DNA from: Oscillospiraceae bacterium
Lineage (GTDB): Bacteria > Bacillota > Clostridia > Christensenellales > Aristaeellaceae
DNA length: 10,233 nucleotides
Direction: 5' to 3'
NCBI GenBank assembly: GCA_031266295.1
Contig: JAISBH010000129.1
Location: 1 to 10,233, forward strand
The notes beneath the pieces are model-generated. The model searched no databases. It was not told the origin of the DNA and was given only the letters and a program-made list of their open reading frames with translations. Positions within the stretch are counted from its first letter, which is position 1, and every line of letters starts with the position of its first letter. Shown piece by piece: positions 1 through 5,980 of this stretch. A program made the position numbers and the translations under genes.

Positions 1-4
1 GGGT

Positions 5-37
5 ATTATATATAACATATGCTTTGGAGTGTGTCAA
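5..37 (-). promoter_or_regulatory. Candidate leftward (divergent) promoter
   Basis: Read on the minus strand, a perfect TTGACA (plus positions 32-37) is followed by an AT-rich block. TATATA lies at plus 9-14 after a 17-base spacer, and a perfect TATAAT lies at plus 5-10 after a less usual 21-base spacer. Transcription would start at about the left edge of the window and run off it, so a divergent gene would lie outside. A regulator of the transporter is one possibility, but this is inference only. The AT-rich composition makes chance matches to the -10 box easy. Confidence 0.4.
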
Positions 38-50
38 TGGAGTCTTAGCC

Positions 51-63
51 ATGGTAAAACCAT
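51..63. promoter_or_regulatory. Short palindrome ATGGT-aaa-ACCAT, possible operator
   Basis: Perfect inverted repeat with 5-base arms (51-55 and 59-63) and a 3-base centre. It lies between the two candidate divergent promoters. The same half-site recurs in the palindrome at 147-164, and the 8-base string CCATGGTA is shared directly (49-56 and 145-152). This fits a dimeric repressor or activator site, but no regulator gene is visible in the window. Confidence 0.35.
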
Positions 64-127
64 TTTGAGGTTATGAGAACATATCCAAGAGGAAGAAATG
101 AACTTACCCTGGGTTTTCCCGCACGCC

Positions 128-156
128 TTGTCACCCGCCCCCAACCATGGTAGAAT
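128..156 (+). promoter_or_regulatory. Sigma-A-type promoter for the MATE gene and possibly downstream genes
   Basis: TTGTCA (128-133, five of six consensus bases) and TAGAAT (151-156, five of six) are separated by an ideal 17-base spacer. Transcription would begin near 162-165, immediately before the ribosome binding site at 166-172, so the leader is very short. This is the best promoter in the window. Because the following eight genes are co-directional with small gaps, it could feed a long transcript, though internal promoters cannot be excluded. Confidence 0.6.
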
Positions 157-164
157 AATACCAT
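147..164. promoter_or_regulatory. Palindrome ATGGTA-n6-TACCAT over the -10 box, possible operator
   Basis: Perfect inverted repeat with 6-base arms (147-152 and 159-164) that straddles the -10 hexamer and the expected transcription start of the MATE promoter. A protein bound here would block RNA polymerase, so repression is the natural reading. The half-site matches the palindrome at 51-63, although the central spacing differs (8 rather than 3 bases between the common 5-base arms), which weakens the idea of one identical binding mode. Confidence 0.4.
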
Positions 165-179
165 CAAGGGGGCGATGCT

Positions 180-1595
180 TTGATCCCGCTCGTAGAGCGC
201 GTTTTCCACGCTAGTCGTCTAGTCAAAGACGACGCCAAACTGGGTGAGTTTCCAACCACAAAAGAAGCGTACGGCAGCCTGATGCGCATCGCGTTGCCGT
301 CCGTTATGGAGATGGTGCTGATATCGCTGATAGGCAGCGCGGACAGCATCATGGTCGGATCGCTGGGACCGGAGGCGCTCGCCGCCGTGGGCTTAACCGA
401 CCAGCCGCGCATGTTGCTGATGAGCGTATTCTTTGCACTGAATATCGGCGTGACGGCTATCGTCGCTCGACGCAAAGGGCAGGGCGACCGCGCCGACGCA
501 AACCGTACGCTGCGTAACGCACTGGTCATATTAACCGGCGTCGGCATTATTATGGGGATCATCGGCTGCTCGTTCGCGCGGCAGTTCATGGTGCTGGCGG
601 GCGCTATGCCCGATACGGTCGATCTGGCGACGTCTTACTTCAGCATAGTCGCGGCGGCAGTACCCATCAACGCGCTGACCATGTGCATCAGCGCAGCCCA
701 GCGCGGCACGGGCAACACGCGTATCACGCTGATGGTCAATCTAACGGCCAATATCGTTAATATCATACTCAATTACGTGCTTATATACGGCAAGTTCGGC
801 TTCCCACGCCTGGGCGTGGCGGGAGCGGCGATCGCTACTGATATCGGCTTTGTGGTCGGAGCGATTCTTGCGCTGTATTCGATCGCGCCACACCGCAAGC
901 GAGACAGTTTCCTGGTGGTGCATCCGCGCGACGATTGGCGGCTGAACCGACAGACCGTGCGCGCGCTGGCGAAGATCGGCGGCAACTCAATGCTCGAACA
1001 GGTCGCGCTGCGCGTTGGGTTCATGATGTATGCGGTGATCGTCGCGCGCCTGGGTACGCTGGAGTTCGCCGCGCATCAAGCGTGCCTTAAATTCCTGAAC
1101 CTTACCTTCACGTTCGGCGACGGCATAGGCGTGGCCGGCACTGCGTTGGTTGGTCAGATGCTTGGGCAGAAGCGCCCCGACTTGGCGCAGATGTACGGCA
1201 AGATCAGCCAGCGGTTGGCGATGTGTGTGTCGCTGACGCTGCTCGGTTTCCTTATAGGGTTCCGCAGACCGCTGGTCAGTTTGTTCAGCGACGACCCCGC
1301 CGTGCTGGCGATGGCCGCCAACGTGATGATCGTCTGCGCGCTGATACAGCCGTTCCAGACCACGTCGGTGGTCATATCGGGCTGTCTGCGCGGCGCGGGC
1401 GATACCAAGTATGTCGCGCTGGTGATGTACATGTGCGTGATGGGCATCAGGCCGCTGCTCAGTTTTGCCGCCGTGTATCTGCTGCACGCCGGGCTGATAG
1501 GCGCGTGGCTTAGCACTTTGGTCGATATGGCTGTGCGCATGACGTTGGTCTACCGCAGGTTCGCCAGCGGCAAGTGGTTCGCCATAAAGGTATAG
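180..1595 (+). CDS. MATE family multidrug/metabolite efflux transporter
   Basis: A 471-residue polytopic membrane protein of the MATE (multidrug and toxin extrusion) family, which exports organic cations or other small molecules in exchange for Na+ or H+. About twelve hydrophobic segments can be read between residues 35 and 457, arranged as two related halves. The matching loops AQRGTGNT (173-180) and LRGAGDT (403-409) mark the internal duplication, and the N-terminal VGSLGPEALAAVGL stretch (59-72) is typical. The length is normal for the family, with a soluble tail of about 35 residues before the first membrane segment. The TTG start is chosen because AAGGGGG (166-172) sits 7 bases upstream and no in-frame ATG gives as good a site. 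A promoter and palindrome immediately upstream suggest local regulation. The substrate cannot be predicted from the sequence. Confidence 0.93.
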   Translation: MIPLVERVFHASRLVKDDAKLGEFPTTKEAYGSLMRIALPSVMEMVLISLIGSADSIMVGSLGPEALAAVGLTDQPRMLLMSVFFALNIGVTAIVARRKGQGDRADANRTLRNALVILTGVGIIMGIIGCSFARQFMVLAGAMPDTVDLATSYFSIVAAAVPINALTMCISAAQRGTGNTRITLMVNLTANIVNIILNYVLIYGKFGFPRLGVAGAAIATDIGFVVGAILALYSIAPHRKRDSFLVVHPRDDWRLNRQTVRALAKIGGNSMLEQVALRVGFMMYAVIVARLGTLEFAAHQACLKFLNLTFTFGDGIGVAGTALVGQMLGQKRPDLAQMYGKISQRLAMCVSLTLLGFLIGFRRPLVSLFSDDPAVLAMAANVMIVCALIQPFQTTSVVISGCLRGAGDTKYVALVMYMCVMGIRPLLSFAAVYLLHAGLIGAWLSTLVDMAVRMTLVYRRFASGKWFAIKV

Positions 1596-1616
1596 AGAGT
1601 GAAGAGAATGATTGAC

Positions 1617-1624
1617 GGGGGAGG
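1617..1624 (+). promoter_or_regulatory. Ribosome binding site that fixes the exonuclease III start at GTG 1632
   Basis: GGGGGAGG lies 7 bases before the in-frame GTG at 1632. Starting there gives MLLVSWNVNGLR, the usual first residues of exonuclease III. The longer reading from GTG 1599 adds 11 residues, some of them encoded by this ribosome binding site itself. Confidence 0.75.
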
Positions 1625-1631
1625 TTCCGCC

Positions 1632-2420
1632 GTGCTGCTGGTATCATGGAATGTCAACGGTCTGCGCTCGTGTCTAAGATCAGGCTTCGCGCAGGGGTTT
1701 GAGTCGATCAAGCCTGACATACTCTGTCTGCAGGAGATCCGCCTAAGCGAGATCGACGCCATTGAGGAAGCGCTGCGCTGCGTCACGCTTCCGCCACATC
1801 GCGAGTGGCACCCATCTACTGCGCGCAAGGGTTATTCCGGCACGGCGGTATTCTCAAGCGTTGAACCCCTCTCCGTGTCGCGCGGTTTCATCGGCGGGAC
1901 GCCGGGCGTACTTCCCGACGATGAAGGCCGCGTGCTGACGCTTGAGTTTCCGTCGTTCTATCTAGTGAATGTGTACACACCCAACGCGCAGGACGGACTG
2001 AAGCGCATCGACTTCCGTATGGCGTGGGAGGATGGACTGCGCGCGTACGCCGCGCGGCTGGATCAGGTGAAACCCGTCGTGATATGCGGCGACCTCAATG
2101 TGGCGCACAATGAGATCGACCTGGCGCGCCCCTCGGCGAATCGAGGCAACAAGGGCTTCTCCGACGAGGAACGCGGCAAGCTGACCGAGCTAATGGCGGC
2201 GGGCTTTGTAGATACATACCGCAAGGCGCATCCGGATCAAAAGGGCGCGTATACTTGGTGGAGCCACATGGCCAACGCACGCTCTAGGAATGTCGGGTGG
2301 CGTTTGGATTACTTCCTGGTATCCGAACGGTTGTGGGACAATGTCGTGGACACGCTCATATTCGCGGACGTGGGCGGCAGCGACCATTGCCCCGTAGGGA
2401 TCAGGCTGAATATCGACTAA
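1632..2420 (+). CDS. xth: Exonuclease III (AP endonuclease, EEP family)
   Basis: Exodeoxyribonuclease III acts in base-excision repair, cutting at abasic sites and trimming 3' ends. From the preferred GTG start the protein is 262 residues, a normal family length. Visible active-site elements are N7 (SWNVNGLR), E35 (LQEIR), Y115 (NVYTPN), D154 and N156 (GDLNVAH), D226 (WRLDYF) and the terminal D251-H252 (GSDHCPVG), matching the metal- and phosphate-binding residues of the endonuclease/exonuclease/phosphatase fold. All are present, so the enzyme should be active. The reading frame is open from GTG 1599, only 3 bases after the MATE stop, but the ribosome binding site at 1617-1624 and family N-termini favour 1632. 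It lies 44 bases before the replication-protein gene, so co-transcription with replication functions is plausible. Confidence 0.95.
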   Translation: MLLVSWNVNGLRSCLRSGFAQGFESIKPDILCLQEIRLSEIDAIEEALRCVTLPPHREWHPSTARKGYSGTAVFSSVEPLSVSRGFIGGTPGVLPDDEGRVLTLEFPSFYLVNVYTPNAQDGLKRIDFRMAWEDGLRAYAARLDQVKPVVICGDLNVAHNEIDLARPSANRGNKGFSDEERGKLTELMAAGFVDTYRKAHPDQKGAYTWWSHMANARSRNVGWRLDYFLVSERLWDNVVDTLIFADVGGSDHCPVGIRLNID

Positions 2421-2446
2421 CGGTATATAGTTTCACCATCATACCG
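2421..2446. repeat. Small inverted repeat between exonuclease III and DnaD-like genes
   Basis: CGGTAT (2421-2426) and ATACCG (2441-2446) form perfect 6-base arms around a 14-base centre, in the 44-base gap beginning right after the exonuclease stop. There is no T-run after it, so it is not a standard terminator. It contains TATAGT (2426-2431), which resembles a -10 box, but I find no good -35 at the right distance. It could be an operator or simply chance. Confidence 0.25.
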
Positions 2447-2464
2447 ATCGCGGCAGGGGCGTGA

Positions 2465-4012
2465 ATGATTAATCAAACAACGGAACAGCGCGGGATGTTC
2501 GGGTTTGACGCTGGGTCTACGCTATACGACGTCACTCCGGTGGAAAATCTATTCATACAGGAATACATGCTCCGAGCGGACGGCGATTTCGTCAAGGCGT
2601 ATCTGTACGCGCTGATGCAGTGTTACCATCCGATGACCGGCGCGTCGCCGGAGTCCGTCGCGCGCGACCTGGGGCTGGACGAGGATCGGCTGCGCGCCGC
2701 GCTAGGCTACTGGGAGCTTCTGGGCTTGATGCGCCGCGTGTCGGATAATCCACCGCGCTATGTATGCTGCAATCTAAGTCAAACGCTGCGGATGCGCGCG
2801 AATAACGATGATAGGTCGTATCCTTACGCCGACTTCAACCAACGGCTGTCGGCGCTATTCGGCCCGGATAGGCTGTTGAGACCCGAGGATTACCGCGTCG
2901 TTGTGGACTGGATAGAGTCGGTCAAGCTCAGCGAGCCGGTCGTGCTGAAGCTGGTCGAGTTTGGCATATTGAAGCATGGCAAGCGTTTCCCATTAAAGAA
3001 GCTGGAGAAAACGGCGGTCGAATGGGCGGAGGCGGGCGTGCGCACCGAGAGTGATGCCGAAGCGCTCCTCGAGCGTGAGGCCGCGATTGAGCGCGGGCTA
3101 AAGCAGGTATTGCGCCGTCTTGGTCGTCGCGGCGCACCCAGCGACGACGACGTTGATTTGTTCTTCAAGTGGACGCGCGACTGGGGCTGTACACTGGAAG
3201 CGATACTGGCCGCGTGCGCCGAGACCACGAAGGGCGCGCCAACGATGGGATACCTGGATGGCATCCTTAAGCGACAGCACACGCTGGGCAAGCACGACGC
3301 GCCGGCGATTCAGGCTCAATGGTCGCGCGAGCGTGAGGAGGCCGACGCCGTGCGCCCCATCCTTGAGGCAATGGGTGTGCGCGGCACCGCGCCTACGCGG
3401 GAGTGGGTCAACGCCGTTGAGACGTGGCGCGAACGCGGGTTCCCCGCCGGATCGCTGCTGATGGCAGCGGGCCAAGTATCGCGCCACGGCGGCAAGCTGG
3501 ACGACTTCGAGCGGCTGCTGGAAGCATGGCTACGCCAGGGACTGACGGATGAGGCAGCGGTAGAGGCGCATCTGACGCGGATACAGGCCGCCAACATGCG
3601 GCTAGGCAAACTGTTCCAGCTAGCGGGATGGGATCGTCCGCCCGTGGGGCGTGACCGCGCCGCGCTGACCGAGTGGAGGTCGCTAGGCATATCGGACGAA
3701 TTGGTAGAGGTGGCGGCGGAATTCGCGAGCGGGGTGCAGCAGCCGATACCCTACATGGATAAGCTGCTGCGCGAGTGGCAAGCGGTGGGCGTGGCCAGCG
3801 TGGCGCAGGCGCGCGCGGAACACGCGGCGTTCTTGGCGCGGCGGGGAGCGTCCGCTTCGGCGCTCGCGGGCAGGGCTTCTCCCGAAGGCACGCCGATCGT
3901 ACGGCGTCCGTCGAAAGAGGTCGCCGAACATCGCTACACCCAGCGCGAATATACCGACGAGGACTATGACGCGCTGATGCGAGGCTGGTCTGACTCGGAG
4001 GATGTAATATAA
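2465..4012 (+). CDS. DnaD/DnaB-like primosome protein with four tandem DnaD-type repeats
   Basis: A 515-residue protein related to DnaD/DnaB, the Bacillota proteins that help place the replicative helicase on DNA. Residues about 25-115 look like the winged-helix N-domain (for example the helix-turn-helix stretch 58-92). Then comes a repeated unit of about 85 residues, read four times: around W149-W187, W236-Q271, W321-W355 and W404-W438. The second members are 83-84 residues apart, in the pattern of a helix with W, an LxxA helix, a Gly-rich turn, then Y/F-x3-L-x2-W and a short GV/GL turn. The clearest copies are YLDGILKR (263-270) and YMDKLLREW (430-438), the YxxxILxxW signature of the DnaD C-domain. 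The last 70 residues are charged and probably flexible. B. subtilis DnaD (about 230 residues) has one such domain, so this is an expanded form. It starts at ATG with AGGGG 5 bases upstream and ends in TAATG shared with the loader gene. The family call is firm; the repeat count is my alignment by eye. Confidence 0.85.
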   Translation: MINQTTEQRGMFGFDAGSTLYDVTPVENLFIQEYMLRADGDFVKAYLYALMQCYHPMTGASPESVARDLGLDEDRLRAALGYWELLGLMRRVSDNPPRYVCCNLSQTLRMRANNDDRSYPYADFNQRLSALFGPDRLLRPEDYRVVVDWIESVKLSEPVVLKLVEFGILKHGKRFPLKKLEKTAVEWAEAGVRTESDAEALLEREAAIERGLKQVLRRLGRRGAPSDDDVDLFFKWTRDWGCTLEAILAACAETTKGAPTMGYLDGILKRQHTLGKHDAPAIQAQWSREREEADAVRPILEAMGVRGTAPTREWVNAVETWRERGFPAGSLLMAAGQVSRHGGKLDDFERLLEAWLRQGLTDEAAVEAHLTRIQAANMRLGKLFQLAGWDRPPVGRDRAALTEWRSLGISDELVEVAAEFASGVQQPIPYMDKLLREWQAVGVASVAQARAEHAAFLARRGASASALAGRASPEGTPIVRRPSKEVAEHRYTQREYTDEDYDALMRGWSDSEDVI

Positions 4013-4998
4013 TGAAAGAACAGATACTGCGCGAACTGGCTGTCGAATATGAGTCGCAGCGCGCGGCGAACCGCGACGAGGAACAGCGGCGGTTGGCGGA
4101 GGCGTCCGCGCTCGATCCGATGATCGGCGCGCTGACCGAACGGCGGCTGGAGCTGTTCCATCAGCGTGTGCGCGCGGCGTTCGACTCGCCGGAACGGGCC
4201 ATGGAGATATCCAAGGAGCTGGGGCGCGAGCTGGCCGCTATATCGTCCGACCTGCGAAAGCGGCTGAAGGCCGTCGGACTGCCTGAAGACAGGCTTCAAC
4301 CCGTATATCGGTGCGCGGTCTGCCGCGATCAAGGCTATATCGGCGAACCGATCCGCGAGATGTGCGACTGCCTGAAGCAGCGCGTCTATCAGCGATTGTG
4401 CCGCGACGACAACCTAGGCGTTCAGACGGACGAGAACTTTACCGCCTGGAACGAGCTGGTCTTCGACCCCTCGCCGACCGAGCTGCTGCCCCAAGGCCAG
4501 CGCGCCGAGATGCTCAAGCATCGCGCGGTATGCGAGTCCTACGCGGACTCATTCCCTCAAACCGAGAAACCCAACCTGCTGTTCCTCGGCCCGTCGGGCG
4601 TAGGCAAGACATACATGCTCAACTGCGTGGCGCAGCGGGTTCTTGAGCGAGGATACACGCCATGGAAACTGACCGCCTCTCAGATGATGGCCATATTGCG
4701 CGACGCGTATTTCGATCGAGGCGATCCGGAACGCGCGCGATTGCTTCGCGAATCGCCGCTGCTGATGATCGACGACCTGGGCACCGAACCTATGCAGGAA
4801 AACCTGACCGTCACCCAACTGTTCTCGCTGCTCAACGAGCGCGGCGCCAGACGTCAGCATACGATCGTCAGCACCAACCTGACGCCCAAGGAACTGGCGC
4901 TGCGGTATACCGAGCGCGTATTCTCCAGGCTGTTCGACAAACGCTTGACCCGTGTGCTACAATTCAGGGGCGCGGACGCGCGGATGCTCCGCGCTTAA
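4012..4998 (+). CDS. DnaC/DnaI-like helicase loader AAA+ ATPase
   Basis: A 328-residue ATPase of the DnaC/DnaI/IstB group, expected to load the replicative DNA helicase together with the upstream DnaD-like protein. The N-terminal 100 residues are largely charged helix. A cysteine cluster follows (C101, C104, C118, C120; CxxC then CxC), which looks like a zinc site and is common in clostridial members. The AAA+ core has Walker A GPSGVGKT (193-200), Walker B LLMIDD (250-255), a sensor-1 STNL (287-290) and an SRL arginine (R306) in the arginine-finger region. The ATG overlaps the upstream stop (TAATG), so translation is probably coupled and the two proteins made together. An IstB transposition helper is the main alternative. 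No transposase is nearby and the DnaD-like partner argues against it. Whether it should be called DnaC or DnaI is a naming question I leave open. Confidence 0.88.
   Translation: MKEQILRELAVEYESQRAANRDEEQRRLAEASALDPMIGALTERRLELFHQRVRAAFDSPERAMEISKELGRELAAISSDLRKRLKAVGLPEDRLQPVYRCAVCRDQGYIGEPIREMCDCLKQRVYQRLCRDDNLGVQTDENFTAWNELVFDPSPTELLPQGQRAEMLKHRAVCESYADSFPQTEKPNLLFLGPSGVGKTYMLNCVAQRVLERGYTPWKLTASQMMAILRDAYFDRGDPERARLLRESPLLMIDDLGTEPMQENLTVTQLFSLLNERGARRQHTIVSTNLTPKELALRYTERVFSRLFDKRLTRVLQFRGADARMLRA
4934..4963 (+). promoter_or_regulatory. Weak candidate internal promoter ahead of the aldolase gene
   Basis: TCGACA (4934-4939) and TACAAT (4958-4963) each match the sigma-A boxes at five of six bases with an 18-base spacer, inside the 3' end of the loader gene. 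Transcription from about 4970 would give a leader of some 55 bases before the aldolase start. This could separate sugar-acid genes from the replication genes upstream, but a match inside coding sequence may be chance. Confidence 0.25.
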
Positions 4999-5023
4999 GG
5001 ATATTTACGTAGGAGGGTGTTCT

Positions 5024-5965
5024 ATGGACCTGCTGCCAGTATTGGAACGTTATGGATTGATCCCCGCCGTCAAGGTCAGCGACGCTGCGGACGCCGTGCC
5101 CATAGCCAAGGCGCTGACCCGAGGCGGTCTGCCCGTCGCGGAGTTCACGTTCCGCACACCCGTCGCCGAGGAAGCGATCAAACGCGCGGCGGAGGCGCTG
5201 CCCGACCTGATTCTTGGCGCGGGCACAGTGCTGACCGTCGAACAGGCGGAGCGCGCCGTCAAGGCCGGGGCGAAGTACATCGTCGCGCCAGGATTCAACC
5301 CCAAGGTCGTCGGCTGGTGTCTGGAGAATGACATAACGGTGCTGCCCGGAGTAGCGTCCGGCTCGGAGATCGAGACCGCGCAGGAGATGGGCGTCAAAGC
5401 CGTGAAGTTCTTCCCGGCGGAACAGCTAGGCGGACTGGCCGCGATAAAGGCGCTCAGCGGGCCATACTTCGACATGAAGTTCGTACCGACGGGCGGCGTC
5501 AGCGAGAAGAATGTCGCCGACTATCTCGCGTTTCCGAAAGTGCTGGCGTGCGGCGGCAGCTGGTTCACCAAGGATGAATATGTCGCGGCGAAGGCGTGGG
5601 ACAAGGTCGAGGCCGCCGCGCGCGCTGCGGTTGCGATCACGCTGGGCTTCGAGGTGACCCACGTAGGCGTCAACGCGGACGATGCAGCGGAGGCGGAGAT
5701 GGTCGCGAAGAGGTTCAGCGCGCTGTTCGGCTGGCCTGCGCGAATCACCAGCGCGAGCGTGTTCAGCGGCTCGGGTATAGAGGTGATGAGCGGAGGCGGG
5801 CGCGGCAAGCTGGGCCACATATCCGTCGGCGTGCGCAGCCTGCCGCGCGCCAAGGCGCATCTCGAGGCCCTAGGCGTGACGTTCGTGCCACCCGCGCCCG
5901 GCTCCAAGGCCGTGTACATGGAGGAAGAGATCGGCGGGTTTGCGGTACATCTGTTGCAGAAGTAA
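5024..5965 (+). CDS. eda: KDPG/KHG aldolase fused to a C-terminal VOC (glyoxalase-like) domain
   Basis: The first part (residues 1 to about 205) is a class I aldolase that splits 2-keto-3-deoxy-6-phosphogluconate into pyruvate and glyceraldehyde-3-phosphate and may also act on 4-hydroxy-2-oxoglutarate. The Schiff-base lysine is K128 in VKFFPAE and the catalytic glutamate E40 in AEFTFRTP; GAGTVL (65-70), PTGGV (155-159) and CGGSW (176-180) are the usual phosphate and pyruvate loops. Residues about 208-313 form a vicinal-oxygen-chelate domain. H213, E253, H265 and H309 sit where metal ligands of that fold usually lie; H309 takes the place of the more usual glutamate (inferred alignment). A stand-alone aldolase is about 210 residues, so at 313 this is a real fusion with no frame break. 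ATG 5024 is chosen over the open frame from 4952 because AGGAGG (5011-5016) lies 7 bases before it and the earlier start would overlap the loader gene. It is followed 15 bases later by uxaC. Confidence 0.92.
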   Translation: MDLLPVLERYGLIPAVKVSDAADAVPIAKALTRGGLPVAEFTFRTPVAEEAIKRAAEALPDLILGAGTVLTVEQAERAVKAGAKYIVAPGFNPKVVGWCLENDITVLPGVASGSEIETAQEMGVKAVKFFPAEQLGGLAAIKALSGPYFDMKFVPTGGVSEKNVADYLAFPKVLACGGSWFTKDEYVAAKAWDKVEAAARAAVAITLGFEVTHVGVNADDAAEAEMVAKRFSALFGWPARITSASVFSGSGIEVMSGGGRGKLGHISVGVRSLPRAKAHLEALGVTFVPPAPGSKAVYMEEEIGGFAVHLLQK

Positions 5966-5980
5966 AGTGAGGGCATTGCA

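Noticed and set aside
73..153. 26-codon frame in the upstream region as a leader peptide
   Set aside because: Its only GAGG is 2 bases from the ATG, too close for a ribosome site, and it ends within the -10 box of the MATE promoter, so the promoter identified here would not transcribe it.
98..214. Small frame of 38 codons with an AGAGGA site before the MATE gene
   Set aside because: It runs through the best promoter and the MATE ribosome site, ends inside the MATE coding region in another frame, and its translation shows no recognisable character. A leader peptide cannot be excluded but is not supported.
987..1487. Long open frame on the minus strand inside the MATE gene
   Set aside because: It lies entirely antisense to a clear membrane transporter, has low-complexity His/Arg/Gln-rich composition and no recognisable motif. 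It is the usual by-product of GC-rich coding DNA.
4945..4963. TTGACC and TACAAT as a promoter pair
   Set aside because: Only 7 bases separate the two boxes, too short for sigma-A; the TCGACA at 4934 gives a usable spacing and is listed instead with low confidence.
4012..4998. IstB-type transposition helper ATPase
   Set aside because: No transposase, terminal inverted repeats or target duplication nearby; coupling to a DnaD-like gene supports a replication role.
4952..5023. Upstream ATG at 4952 as the start of the aldolase gene
   Set aside because: It would overlap the loader gene by 47 bases and add 24 residues without similarity to aldolases. AGGAGG at 5011-5016 points to ATG 5024.
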